A stretch of 64,000 nt of DNA from Paenibacillus_E oryzisoli_A (GTDB lineage Bacteria > Bacillota > Bacilli > Paenibacillales > NBRC-103111). This document shows positions 15,062 through 24,994 of this stretch, piece by piece (position 1 is the stretch's first letter; each line of letters begins with the position of its first letter). The position numbers were made by a program, and so were the translations under genes. The notes beneath the pieces were generated by a model. That model was not told the origin of the DNA. It saw only the letters and a program-made list of their open reading frames with translations, and ran no database searches. The stretch is taken from NCBI RefSeq assembly GCF_050467285.1, contig NZ_JBCMUN010000013.1, positions 62,001-126,000 of the forward strand, given 5' to 3'.

Positions 15062-18000
15062 CTACGCATACTGCCCCGCCCGCAACTGCTCCAGAATCTG
15101 CGGATCCTTGATCTTCGTATCCTGCGCAAGCATCACGATTTTGGACAAAATCTCCGACGTCTTGGGATCCTCATCCATAAACGGCAGGAACAGCTTGCCG
15201 CGATGCTGCGCATGCACCGGCAGGATGTACAGCGTGCCCGCCGCCTGCTTCTGCACCGTGCCGCTGCCGAGATGAACCCCGTAATCGCCAAGCGTTCCGG
15301 CGATGCGCGCAAAGTTGCCCTCCAAGCGCACATTGGCAATTTTCATCAGGCGCAGCGACTCGGCGACGATGACTTTCCGCAGCTCGATCGTCGTCAGGCT
15401 CGCTTCCGGATCGACACCGCCGACGTGAGCGACGCTGACGACCAGATCCACATCCCGCATAATTTCCGAGAAAATAATACCGGGAATGCGGCCGATCTCC
15501 AACGGCTTATACGTTTTCCGATCTATAAAAGAAACCGTCTCGAGCGTAGGCGCCTCCACCTCAGACGGCGAGAACCAGTCCGCAAGCGCGTAGATATTCG
15601 CGATAATATTACCCTTGTGGTACACCTTTTGCAGTCCCTCTTCATAGCTGACCGTCCAGAGCCGCGTCTTCAACAGCGCCGCTGCCCGCTTCGGCTGAAT
15701 CTGATGGCCGGCGTAGCGGCGGGATACCGCGCCGCTCTCCAGCTCATCCTGGTTCGGAAGGTACAGCTCCCGGAACACCTGCTTGAACGGCTGCTTGAGC
15801 TGCCGGTCGAACAGCAGTTTCTGATAGCGGGCCCATTCCCCGCTCTCATAAAGATGCAGCGGATGCGCGATGTAGATCGTATCCGCACCATCCAGGGGCA
15901 CGACTTCGCCCATGGCATCAACGAGACAGCCGTCCGCATAGAAGCCGAAGGTCGATCCCCTTTTCAACACGAGGCTCTGCAGCAGCGGAGCAATCGTCGG
16001 ATTTTTCATCAAATTGGCAAGTTCCGTATACGTAAAACCGCTCTCCGACTCCATGCATTTCTCGAATTCCACCCGCGCCCGCTTAGACTGCTCCCGCAGG
16101 ATCGCAACCGTTTCTTTCAACTGCGCAACGTCCGGGTGCTTGTTGTACTTGGACGGCAGCGATTTCAGCGGCTTGCCTTTCTTCGTCACCGCCAGATCGG
16201 CACGGCCGCTTTCGTCAATGACGAGTCGGACCTCGATCTCCTCAACCTCGCGAGGCTCAAGCAGGTGCAGCACCTCTGCCATTTGTCGAGCCTCCATATC
16301 CCATTTGAGCCGAATTACATCGGGGTAGCCGGCATTCCGGGACAAATTGTCCAGTGCGATCGCAGCCGCTTTCGCCTCACTCGCACTGCGCTGCGCGCCG
16401 AACGCTTTGCTCTCTTTGAGAAAACGCTGGATATACGTGTACCGTTCGAGCACATCGCGCTCCGAATCCTCCTTGCTAATGGGAATGAGACTGTAGCTGA
16501 GCAGGTGATCCTTATTCCGCTTCGCTTCCACGGAAGCCCGAATCTCGCCCAAATCGAGCTTACCCAGCACCGCATCGGCAAAAAGCTGCGACCGCCGATG
16601 ATTCGCCCCCGCGGAAATGTACTTGGCGCATTGGTACAGCACGCCGAAGCGCTCCGCGCCCAGCTCCTGATAAGCGTCACGGAACCAGCGAATGTCAAAA
16701 GCGCCATCGTTAAAATCCGCCGGTGAAATCGGCGAGTAATGCGCGACGATCGTTTCTTTCTCCGCCGAAAAGCTCTCGTTCACATGGGCGTGAAAATACC
16801 AGGCGGCGCTGCGCAGCCCCTGCCAGTTCAGATGCTCGGCGACCAGCTCGAGCCACTGCGGGGCGTACATGGCGGCTTCAAGCAGCCTTTTGTCCGACAG
16901 CTTCGTTCCTTTCAATTTCTCGGCGAGTTGACGCACATCGTCCCCCGATGACGGATGGCAGGCGCGCAGCAGGTGGCTGAGCGATTCCTTTTTGGTTTTG
17001 CCGCCATAAATGTAACCGCGCACAAACGACTCCCGATCCAGCGCCGACAGCATCGCGATCCAATCGTCCATACCCTCGAAATATTGAATGCCCATCGCCA
17101 AATCCGACACTTCGCTCGGGAGGTCCCCCCGATTCAACTCCAGCTCCAGAAGCACGGACAACACCTGTTGTTTGAAACGTCCCATCGTCGGATATTTAGC
17201 CACAAAATCCACTCTCGTGCCGGTGATCGTCGAAATATGCCTGCGGCTCCTAGGGCGCGTGAGCAGCTCCCGATACATCTCATCGTCGTCGATAAGCCCC
17301 AAATCGTGCGCACGAACGAACTCGCCAAGCTCCGGATGAAAGTCCTCGTAGTGCGTAAGGTGATCCAAATTCAGCATCATCGTAAAATAGTCCAGGAACG
17401 AGCGATCGTCATAGACGCTGCTTCGGGCCCAGTTGATCCATGGCGAGGACAGCAGTGCCCAGGCTTTGGCATTTTCCTCCATGCCCCGCTTCTGCAAGGC
17501 CTGTATGACGCCATTCAAAATCTGGCTCGACATCGCAAACAGCTCCGTCTTGTCGCTGTCATGATAATATGCATGAAGCAAACGTTGCACCTGCTGCACA
17601 TAAGGAAGCCTCGGCAGCCATTCGGCAAATGCGCGCATCGTTGCGGCAGGATACAGTTTCGTCACAAACGCCCTGCCCCAATCTCCCAAAGCTCTGTACC
17701 GATGGGCCTCCCAACCGTTTAGTAAATCCGCACTATATTTATACAAGCTATCCGAGGACAAATAGAACATGATCTGCACGATGTCCCGATCCGAATACCC
17801 GCTCTCTTGCCGGTACCGCTCCCACACATCCGCCAGCGGGTAGCCCTCCAGATGCGTCTTTTCCTGCTCCTGTTTCTGATATCCCTGCAGCCGCTCAAGC
17901 CTTGCACCCAGTAAAAAGCTTTCCTTATGGCCGGCATAACGCTCGATCGTATATTCGTAGTCACGGTGAGCATGCACCGCGTCCGACAAGCCTTGCAAGA

Positions 18001-19948
18001 ACTGCTGGATCCGAGCCAGCGGCATATCCAACAGGTCCTTCACCGATGTCTCCGGGTATACAGGGAGGGGGTGAAGCTCCGGCTTTTTCTTGGGATCGAA
18101 GAGTCCGAATCCGTTATGCAGACCTTTAGTCTCTTGCTGCTGCAGCCGCTCCAGAAGCGGTAGCTCCTTGGGGGTAGGGGCCTTGATTGCAGCAAGATGA
18201 TGCTGCACCTTGCTAAACTGCGCGGCCCGCTGTTCATCTTCTTTCAGAATGCAGAGCATCTCAAGCGCACCCAGCCGCTGCAGCTCTACCGAGCTTTCGA
18301 CAAGCGACGCAATCGTATGATCGAGCTGGTCGAGCTCCTGCTTGAGTAAAATTTTGATTGCGCTTTGCCGCAGCGCCCCGGTCTTCAGCTTGAGCGACCC
18401 TTGCACCAGCGCAGCGTCCTGCGGCGTGAGCGTCATCTCGTCAATGCGGGCCAGGGCGGCCTCGCGGTTGGACACACTTTTATCCGATAACGAGTCAAAA
18501 AGAAACTGCCGCTGCACGGGATCGGACATCTCCGGCGTAAACGACTGAATCAGCGCGATGCGCAGATTAGGGCTCACCCGATCCTTGAGGGCAATCACCT
18601 CCGCGATCATTTCCGCATCGAGATCGTACGCAGCGAGGTACAGCATTTTATTCGCAATCGCATCCGTACTGTGGGTGTACGTCCGCCACTCAAACACTTG
18701 CGAACGCTCGGCAAGCTCCGCCTTCGGCAGCCCAAGCAGTTGGGCGCGGAGCAGTTCGAACTGGCGTACCCGCTCCGCTTTCGCCTCCAGCATCGGCACA
18801 CGATCCACAATCGGCTTATGCCTCAGCTGCTCATACGCCGGATGCGACCGCCAGGCTCGCGACCACCTGTACACGTAGTTCGTCAGTACCAGCGACTGCA
18901 GCTCAAGATTGGACTGCGCGAGATACGGCGCGGAGAGGGAGAAGCGAAGCGCGTCATTGTGACTCTGAGCAAGAAAGTATTGCGCTGCAATCTGCTGATA
19001 CGTCGCGCCCTGCTCCATCAAACGCCGGATCAGCGCCGGAAGACGCTCCTCTTCCCGAACTGCCGTAGCCCATAGCGCAAAGTACAACTTGTTCACATCG
19101 TTGCTGGTGGCCCATTCCTCGCAGACACGCTCATCGCTAAGGGAGGTGTGTGCATAAGCCATGCATTGCTTCGCCACTCTAGAGTTCGCCGCCTCCAGAC
19201 CTAACCCCGTCCACACATCAAGCGCGCGAAGCACCGAACTGTAGCGAATGAAATCATGGTCGATGATCACCTGCAGCAATGAGGTAAAAGCCTCCAGCGT
19301 CCCCTCGTCCATCGCCTCCACAATGCTTTGGCGCAGCCCTTCTTGCAGTCGTGCGGCTATCAGCATTTGACCAAGCATGCCGTGAGCCTCCGCGTGATGA
19401 CTGAGTACGATGCCTTGAATCATGGCCCGATTCAGCAGTGCCGTGTTGTTGTCCCCGAAACATATGTCTTTAAGGGCATTAAATACTTCCCGATTATCCC
19501 TGTCTAATTCGTAGGCGAGCAGATAAGGGATAAGCGGAGTATCTTTTGGGTTAGGATCAGATAAGGTCGTGAGATAGGTCATCAGGGAAAAATCAGTCTG
19601 CGACAAATCGTACAGCGCATATAGCTTGCGTACCATATTTTCGATGTGGACATGCGGATTCTGTGTCCGGAAGGGCCGGCGCAAATACCCCACGCTGTAC
19701 GGGTACGCCGTCATATGTATTGTCAAATACTGCATAATCTCAGCCGAATAGGCGTCGGCTTTCTTCTCCAGGACAGTAACAAACGGAGCAAAATACGGTT
19801 CCTGCTTCCCTTGCGCAGCAATTCGGTCAAGCAGCGTCCCAATCTCCTTGTTTTTCATCTCCCTATCTCGCGGTGCCTTCGCCAGATGATCCAAGAGGAG
19901 TCGTTCCAACTCCTTGCGTGCCTCGTCTTTCCGCTGAAAAAATAACAC
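15062..19948 (-). CDS. Giant DUF4132-domain protein (MolR/YehI-like)
   Basis: 1628 residues starting with GTG at 19948 (GGGAGG 9 bases upstream). Most of the protein is alpha-helical and HEAT-like (about residues 1-600). A middle DUF5724-like region follows, and the C-terminal 250 residues match the DUF4132 pattern: YAGHQIQPKRAAALLKTRLW, a SFIDRKTYKPL strand, IFSEIMRDVDLVVSVAHVGG (given in pieces), a TTIELRKVIVAE helix and LGSGTV near the end. Homologues such as E. coli YehI/MolR and proteins linked to MoxR/VWA modules have been proposed as parts of conflict or chaperone-like systems; the biochemical activity is unknown. No MoxR, VWA or SWIM gene lies next to it here. It follows a 139-residue partner gene after 15 bases, and a terminator follows. 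Confidence 0.75.
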   Translation of the reverse strand: MLFFQRKDEARKELERLLLDHLAKAPRDREMKNKEIGTLLDRIAAQGKQEPYFAPFVTVLEKKADAYSAEIMQYLTIHMTAYPYSVGYLRRPFRTQNPHVHIENMVRKLYALYDLSQTDFSLMTYLTTLSDPNPKDTPLIPYLLAYELDRDNREVFNALKDICFGDNNTALLNRAMIQGIVLSHHAEAHGMLGQMLIAARLQEGLRQSIVEAMDEGTLEAFTSLLQVIIDHDFIRYSSVLRALDVWTGLGLEAANSRVAKQCMAYAHTSLSDERVCEEWATSNDVNKLYFALWATAVREEERLPALIRRLMEQGATYQQIAAQYFLAQSHNDALRFSLSAPYLAQSNLELQSLVLTNYVYRWSRAWRSHPAYEQLRHKPIVDRVPMLEAKAERVRQFELLRAQLLGLPKAELAERSQVFEWRTYTHSTDAIANKMLYLAAYDLDAEMIAEVIALKDRVSPNLRIALIQSFTPEMSDPVQRQFLFDSLSDKSVSNREAALARIDEMTLTPQDAALVQGSLKLKTGALRQSAIKILLKQELDQLDHTIASLVESSVELQRLGALEMLCILKEDEQRAAQFSKVQHHLAAIKAPTPKELPLLERLQQQETKGLHNGFGLFDPKKKPELHPLPVYPETSVKDLLDMPLARIQQFLQGLSDAVHAHRDYEYTIERYAGHKESFLLGARLERLQGYQKQEQEKTHLEGYPLADVWERYRQESGYSDRDIVQIMFYLSSDSLYKYSADLLNGWEAHRYRALGDWGRAFVTKLYPAATMRAFAEWLPRLPYVQQVQRLLHAYYHDSDKTELFAMSSQILNGVIQALQKRGMEENAKAWALLSSPWINWARSSVYDDRSFLDYFTMMLNLDHLTHYEDFHPELGEFVRAHDLGLIDDDEMYRELLTRPRSRRHISTITGTRVDFVAKYPTMGRFKQQVLSVLLELELNRGDLPSEVSDLAMGIQYFEGMDDWIAMLSALDRESFVRGYIYGGKTKKESLSHLLRACHPSSGDDVRQLAEKLKGTKLSDKRLLEAAMYAPQWLELVAEHLNWQGLRSAAWYFHAHVNESFSAEKETIVAHYSPISPADFNDGAFDIRWFRDAYQELGAERFGVLYQCAKYISAGANHRRSQLFADAVLGKLDLGEIRASVEAKRNKDHLLSYSLIPISKEDSERDVLERYTYIQRFLKESKAFGAQRSASEAKAAAIALDNLSRNAGYPDVIRLKWDMEARQMAEVLHLLEPREVEEIEVRLVIDESGRADLAVTKKGKPLKSLPSKYNKHPDVAQLKETVAILREQSKRARVEFEKCMESESGFTYTELANLMKNPTIAPLLQSLVLKRGSTFGFYADGCLVDAMGEVVPLDGADTIYIAHPLHLYESGEWARYQKLLFDRQLKQPFKQVFRELYLPNQDELESGAVSRRYAGHQIQPKRAAALLKTRLWTVSYEEGLQKVYHKGNIIANIYALADWFSPSEVEAPTLETVSFIDRKTYKPLEIGRIPGIIFSEIMRDVDLVVSVAHVGGVDPEASLTTIELRKVIVAESLRLMKIANVRLEGNFARIAGTLGDYGVHLGSGTVQKQAAGTLYILPVHAQHRGKLFLPFMDEDPKTSEILSKIVMLAQDTKIKDPQILEQLRAGQYA

Positions 19949-19963
19949 GTCAGGCTCCCTCCC

Positions 19964-20383
19964 TTACCATTGTCGACCGGCCAACATCGTCAATCGGATG
20001 AACGCGATGTCATCCCCGTCCTTTAAGTCTATGCCGGCATCCAGTTCCATAGCTTCCTCTTCGCGAATAAACACTTTGTACAGGCCATCCTCGAATGCCA
20101 AAAGGGCCGCATCAACCGCCTCCGCTTCATCTGCTTGACGGTCATCGTACCGCGTGCCAAAGCCGACTTTCCCCTCGGCTCCTCTGGCTTCAATCTCCTC
20201 CAAGGTGAGAAAGGGAATCAGCGGTTGATCCTCCGCCCGTTCGTTATAAAGCCGGACGTTATCGGCGACGATCTCGCGGATCAGCTCCCTAAGGTTTGTC
20301 GGTGAGGAGGTGAGCTCATATGCTTTTTTCGTGAGATGCGGTTTGCGCTTGCCGATGCTTTTTACCGTAACGTAAATGTTCAT
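19964..20383 (-). CDS. Small conserved partner of the DUF4132 protein, unknown function
   Basis: 139 residues; AAGGAG lies 6 bases before ATG at 20383. It opens MNIYVTVKSIGKRKPHLTKK, then a helical stretch NLRELIREIVADNVRLYNE (about residues 30-50). An acidic GFGTRYDDRQADEAEAVDAA segment precedes a beta-rich C-terminus with GLYKVFIREEEAMELD and GDDIAFIRLTMLAGRQW. The end looks like a small beta-domain. No signal peptide or membrane segment. Only 15 bases separate it from the DUF4132 gene, and the two are followed by one terminator, so a complex or adaptor role for the large protein is likely. I do not recognise a named family. Confidence 0.7.
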   Translation of the reverse strand: MNIYVTVKSIGKRKPHLTKKAYELTSSPTNLRELIREIVADNVRLYNERAEDQPLIPFLTLEEIEARGAEGKVGFGTRYDDRQADEAEAVDAALLAFEDGLYKVFIREEEAMELDAGIDLKDGDDIAFIRLTMLAGRQW

Positions 20384-20440
20384 GGCCTTCTCCTTTAGCT
20401 CCCCTTTTTAATTCCCATATTAGCACACAATAAAATCCAA

Positions 20441-20466
20441 AAGGGATGGCAATTATGCCATCCCTC
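20441..20466 (-). terminator. Terminator of the SLH surface-protein operon
   Basis: On the minus strand AGGGATGGCA-TAAT-TGCCATCCCT is followed by TTTGGATTTTATT, 25 bases after the SLH gene stop codon. Confidence 0.9.
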
Positions 20467-20491
20467 CGGACAATTTCATATTGCTTATTTT

Positions 20492-23400
20492 TTACATATG
20501 CAGCCATTCCAATAGTCGATACAGCACCACCGCAGCTTCCGCCCGAGTCACTGAACGCTCAGGATGAAACTTGCCATCCTCATACCCTTGCATCAGGTGC
20601 AGCTCTGCCATCCGACGAACCGCGAAATCCGCCCAACCCGGTATCGCTGCCTGATCCTCATAGCCATTGGCTGCAGAGCTTGATGGAGCAGCCTGCTCGT
20701 AGGTATCCAGGATACGCCCCATCAGCACCGCCAGCTCTGCGCGCGTCATGTCCTGATCCGGCATAAACGCCAGCGCGTCTCCCGCTGCATAACCTTGAAT
20801 CCATCCCTTCTGGGCAGCAGCTGCTATGTGAGATTCAGCCCAAGCCGGAATGTGTTCGCCATCCTTGAATGCAGCAGGAGTCTCCGGTGCCAGGTTGAAG
20901 GTTCTGGAGAGCATGACCACGAACTGAGCACGAGTTACCTCCGCTCCAGGCAGGTACACGCCTTCCTCCATACCTGACACGACTTGCATGCCTGCGAGAC
21001 GTTTCGCCTCTTTCTCCGCCCAATGGCCAGCCATGTCCTCAAAAGCAACCGGCGGCCCTGCAATGACAGCAATTGGGCTAAAATGATTCATTTCCGCCTG
21101 CAAAGTGCCGGCCTCCGTTATTTCGCCGCCAACATAGATCCATCTCTTCTGCTGCTCATTGTAATAATAAAGTGCAGGCTGCTGACCAGCAGGAACCTTC
21201 TCCGATGCGTACCGGATCCTTACGTTCATTGACTCGGTGAGCTGGGTTCCGGCTGAACTCGCTACATTGAACACCTCACTTGTCAGCGTGCCGGACGTCG
21301 GCACTGATGGAGTCGAAGATACCGCCATACGAACTTCAGACCCTGTTGGCACGCCTCCGCTCGGAATCCGAATCTCCAGAAGTCCCCTCAATTCCCCCTG
21401 CACCGTGGCCCCTGACTCCACTGGAATCCGAATGACGGTGGACATAGCCGGCGGTGCTAACGGCGCTGACGGAACCTCGGGTTCGTTCACCCCTGAATCA
21501 GGAGGTGCCTCCGGTGGTGTCACCACGGGCGTCTCCGGCGTCTCCGGCGTCGCCCCCGACTTCACAACCCGAACGGTGCGCACCACTTCTGTCGCCGCAT
21601 TGCCGGAGCTGTCCGTCACGTTGTAACGAACTGAATACGTGCCCGCCCGATTCGTATCTACATCGGATATAACCGCTATGCTGGAGGTCAGTTCCCCCTC
21701 CCACGCATCCTGCGCCGCAGCGCCCGCATCTTCATAATCGGCGCCGACCGGCACGACCACCGGATTATCGCCATGGAGCGTGATGACCGGCTTCTCCGTA
21801 TCCCTCACGACGACAGTCCTTACCGCAGTCGCGCTCATCCCAACTGCATTCGTGACCGAATAATGCAACTCGTACGTGCCGAGACGACTCGGATCGACCG
21901 TCCCCGTCATAACAACCTGGCTGCCGATGTTGCCATCCCGTACATCACTCGCCACAAACCCCGGTTCTTCGTAGACGCTTCCCGCCTCAACATCCATCGT
22001 CGTCTCTCCAAGCAGCGTCAACGAAGGGACTCCTCTATAAATCCGAATAACAGCGGAAGCTTCGGAGCTTACATTCCCGGCATAATCCAGCGCTCGGGCG
22101 TAGACCTCCGTCTCGCCTTCGGTGTCCACCACTACGGCGCTTCCCGCATAATCCGTCCATTCGCCGCCGACGCCGAACTTATATTGATACTTTTGAACGC
22201 CGCTATCCAGATCTGTGCTGCCCGATAGGGTAAAAGTAACCGGCCCCGGAGTCCATCCAGCGGCACTCACTTGAATCGTCGGCGCCGTAGGAGCAGTATG
22301 ATCGGAATCATCCGTTTCCTGCGCCGACACGTTAACGGTCCGCACCGCTTCTGGAGCCGCATTGCCGGAGCTGTCCGCCACGTTATAGCGGACTAAATAC
22401 GTCCCGGCCCGGCTCGTATCTACATCGGATGTGACCGTTATCCTCGAGGTCACATCTCCTTCCCACGCATCCTCTGCCACAGCGCCGCCATCCACATACG
22501 CTTCGCCAATGGGCACGCTGGCCGGATTATCGCCAAGCAGCGTAAGAATTGGCTTCCCTGTATCCTGCACAACGATCGTTCTTGTTGTCGTAGCCGTTTG
22601 CCCCACTGAATTGGTCACCGCATACTGGAGCACGTATGTGCCGAGACGGCTCGTATCCACAGTCCCCGTCACGACAATACGGCTGCTGATGTTTCCATCC
22701 AAGGCATCGTTTGCAACGACTCCCGGGTCCGTATACACGCTTCCCGCCTCGAGAGCCATCGCTTCGTTCCCTAGAATGGTCAGTGACGGGGTGCCCCGGT
22801 AAATGCGCACAACCACAAAGGATTGCGGACTGATATTCCCCGCGTAATCCTGAGCTCGGGCGTACAATTGTGTCTCGCCCTCGCTATCTATCGTCACGGC
22901 GCTGCCAGGGTAATCAACCCAGTCACTTTCTGCTCCAAGTTTATATTGATATTTCCGGATGCTGCTTTCCAGAGCAGCGCTGCCTGATAATGTAAAAGCC
23001 ACCGGCCCATAAGTCCATCCGGTCACGCTCGTTTGAATGGAAGGCGCGGTTAAGCCCGCAGCGCCTGTATCGACAGGTCCCATCCAGCCGCTGCGCAGCG
23101 TCTCGCCGTAGACAACGCCTGTCACAGCCTTCGGCGTGACCTCGAACCCAATCCAGCTCCCTTGATCTTCCGAACGGAGGACATACCATGGAAGTGTCTG
23201 CCCGGCAAGCTCCTGCCGGTTGCTTCCGGCAGCGTCACCCGCCCGATACCATCGGTACGACGTATCGCCCTCCAGGTCGCCGTCTGCGTCCAAATACGTG
23301 TAATGGGCGTATACCGCTTGGCCTACAGTCCCCTCGCCCATCCATGTCGGCATACTTGCGGTCGGCGCCGAATTGACACGGAAATCGATGATGCGCTGGT

Positions 23401-24292
23401 TGCCGGGATCCGCTACATACGCCATCCCCCCAGGGGTAACAGCAAGCCCCGTCGGCAGATTCAGCCCATCCTCTCCGGCACCGAAGCGCCCCCAAGATTT
23501 CAAGTAGGTACCCGCTGAGGTATAGGCTCGAAGCCGATGATTCGCATCTGCAACATAAATAATCCCGTTCCCATCGCCAGCTATGGCCTGCGGATTGAAC
23601 AGCTTGTCCGGCCCCATTCCCTTGTTTCCGAACTGAAGCAAGAAATTGCCGCTGCTATCGAACACCTGAATCCGGTGGTTGCCAGTATCGGTTACATATA
23701 CCTTGCCATCTGGATCCGCCCACAATGCGGCAGGTTGTGCAAACTGCCCCTCCTTGGAGCCCCTGCTTCCCCAAGCGCGAACAAACGTGCCGTTCTCATC
23801 AAACACTTGAATACGGTTATTTCCCGTGTCGGCGATATAAATCGTGCCGTACACATCGGCGGTTACACCCCCGGGGGAATTGAACTGGCCGGGCTTGACG
23901 CCAAACTGCCCCCACGCGGTCAGAAAGTCGCCGTTCGCAGCAAATACCTGAATACGATGATTGCCACTGTCGGCTACAAATACGCGATCATCAGCACCAA
24001 TTGCGATCCCTTCGGGACGGAACAGATCCCCCTGCCTGGAGCTGCTGCGACCAAGCGTCGCCGCATAGGTACCCGCCCCGTCATAGATGTCAACCCGATC
24101 ATTCATCCTATCCGCAATATAAAGTCGTCCCTGCGAGTCCAACGTCACCTGCGCCGGTTCGTTCAGATCGCCTTGACCTGCGCCGGTGTCGCCCGCTTTG
24201 GCATCCCAGATGGGAGCAGCCAATGCCAAGGGGCTCCCCAAAGCGGCCACGCCTGCCATAATGCCCACTGCAGCTATATATCTTTTCATCAT
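20492..24292 (-). CDS. S-layer-anchored surface protein with NHL propeller and Ig-like repeats
   Basis: 1266 residues with a signal peptide (MMKRYIAAVGIMAGVAALGS, cleavage near LALAAP). Residues about 35-305 are six or so NHL repeats (GQFNSPGGVTAD, IYIADTGNNRIQVFD type) forming a beta-propeller. About 415-655 and 665-905 are two copies of one unit: an OmpL47-like module (QYKxGxxxxWxDYPGSAV) followed by two DUF5011-like Ig domains (GTYVLQYAVTN, RAGTYLVRYNVADSSGNAA). A Pro-rich linker and a ZU5-like domain (RIPVESGATVQGELRG) follow. Three SLH domains (about 1075-1266, FEDMAGHWAEKEAKRLAG and two more) bind pyruvylated secondary wall polymer. It starts 9 bases after the preceding gene's stop codon with a weak ribosome site, so translation is probably coupled. 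Likely a cell-surface binding or adhesion protein. Confidence 0.85.
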   Translation of the reverse strand: MMKRYIAAVGIMAGVAALGSPLALAAPIWDAKAGDTGAGQGDLNEPAQVTLDSQGRLYIADRMNDRVDIYDGAGTYAATLGRSSSRQGDLFRPEGIAIGADDRVFVADSGNHRIQVFAANGDFLTAWGQFGVKPGQFNSPGGVTADVYGTIYIADTGNNRIQVFDENGTFVRAWGSRGSKEGQFAQPAALWADPDGKVYVTDTGNHRIQVFDSSGNFLLQFGNKGMGPDKLFNPQAIAGDGNGIIYVADANHRLRAYTSAGTYLKSWGRFGAGEDGLNLPTGLAVTPGGMAYVADPGNQRIIDFRVNSAPTASMPTWMGEGTVGQAVYAHYTYLDADGDLEGDTSYRWYRAGDAAGSNRQELAGQTLPWYVLRSEDQGSWIGFEVTPKAVTGVVYGETLRSGWMGPVDTGAAGLTAPSIQTSVTGWTYGPVAFTLSGSAALESSIRKYQYKLGAESDWVDYPGSAVTIDSEGETQLYARAQDYAGNISPQSFVVVRIYRGTPSLTILGNEAMALEAGSVYTDPGVVANDALDGNISSRIVVTGTVDTSRLGTYVLQYAVTNSVGQTATTTRTIVVQDTGKPILTLLGDNPASVPIGEAYVDGGAVAEDAWEGDVTSRITVTSDVDTSRAGTYLVRYNVADSSGNAAPEAVRTVNVSAQETDDSDHTAPTAPTIQVSAAGWTPGPVTFTLSGSTDLDSGVQKYQYKFGVGGEWTDYAGSAVVVDTEGETEVYARALDYAGNVSSEASAVIRIYRGVPSLTLLGETTMDVEAGSVYEEPGFVASDVRDGNIGSQVVMTGTVDPSRLGTYELHYSVTNAVGMSATAVRTVVVRDTEKPVITLHGDNPVVVPVGADYEDAGAAAQDAWEGELTSSIAVISDVDTNRAGTYSVRYNVTDSSGNAATEVVRTVRVVKSGATPETPETPVVTPPEAPPDSGVNEPEVPSAPLAPPAMSTVIRIPVESGATVQGELRGLLEIRIPSGGVPTGSEVRMAVSSTPSVPTSGTLTSEVFNVASSAGTQLTESMNVRIRYASEKVPAGQQPALYYYNEQQKRWIYVGGEITEAGTLQAEMNHFSPIAVIAGPPVAFEDMAGHWAEKEAKRLAGMQVVSGMEEGVYLPGAEVTRAQFVVMLSRTFNLAPETPAAFKDGEHIPAWAESHIAAAAQKGWIQGYAAGDALAFMPDQDMTRAELAVLMGRILDTYEQAAPSSSAANGYEDQAAIPGWADFAVRRMAELHLMQGYEDGKFHPERSVTRAEAAVVLYRLLEWLHM

Positions 24293-24301
24293 GGCAGCCC
24301 G

Positions 24302-24883
24302 TTAAGACGTTTTGTTTAAAAAGATGTCGTAAGATAAGCTCTCCGTGGTCCCCGAAGTACGGGTGGTCATTACAATTTTGGTAAAAAACAGGGAAATCGT
24401 TTCCTCCGATTTAAACTGATTCACAGCCTTCATCGCGTAAGAACTTGCAAATGGACTGTAGAGCGAATACAGCATAACCTCCTGATTATTCTCGTCGACG
24501 AAAGAAACTTCGGCCGGGCCAGTGACCGTCACGTCACCTTTCAGCGTCTGTCTTAGCATTGGCAGTAAGACATGGTTCGTTTTCTTTTTGGTGATCGTCA
24601 TCGGGGTCCATTCCGGCTTGCCAGTAGCGTAGCTGGTTGGAGACTTCACTAATGGAGTCGTCAGTTCGACTTCAGCGGAGTCTACGATGATCCAACCACT
24701 AGCCGCTCCCCCCGTCTTCGCCGGGTTCACATCCGGTCCTGTAACTCCGGGATATTTGAAATAAATCGTTACGATTTGCTCTCCTTCAGCCGGCGCACCG
24801 ACTGCCGAGGCCGTACCTGGCGTCACCATGCTCAACCATCCGATCATCCAAGCGAACAAGACGTATAACACATATTTTTTCAT
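24302..24883 (-). CDS. Small secreted protein encoded before the SLH protein
   Basis: 193 residues from ATG at 24883, where GGAGGG is 7 bases upstream; upstream in-frame ATGs lack such a site. The signal peptide is MKKYVLYVLFAWMIGWLSMV with cleavage near TASAVGAP. The mature part is predicted beta-rich (IVTIYFKYPGVTG, AEVELTTPLV, DVTVTGPAEVSFVDENNQEV) and lacks cysteines, catalytic motifs and an anchor. It lies 111 bases after the LuxR-type regulator and is followed at 9 bases by the SLH protein. It may therefore be a partner or substrate of that surface protein. No family recognised. Confidence 0.7.
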   Translation of the reverse strand: MKKYVLYVLFAWMIGWLSMVTPGTASAVGAPAEGEQIVTIYFKYPGVTGPDVNPAKTGGAASGWIIVDSAEVELTTPLVKSPTSYATGKPEWTPMTITKKKTNHVLLPMLRQTLKGDVTVTGPAEVSFVDENNQEVMLYSLYSPFASSYAMKAVNQFKSEETISLFFTKIVMTTRTSGTTESLSYDIFLNKTS

Positions 24884-24994
24884 CACTATACCCTCCAAAT
24901 GACAAATTTCTTCCCAGAGTATAGGACAATTCTCGACATCGCGCATATATCTTAAGGTATATCTCTTCAAAAAAATAACCGCGCAGGCCGAGGC

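Noticed and set aside
15203..16726. 507-codon plus-strand frame
   Set aside because: Antisense to the DUF4132 gene; arginine- and histidine-rich composition typical of a shadow frame.
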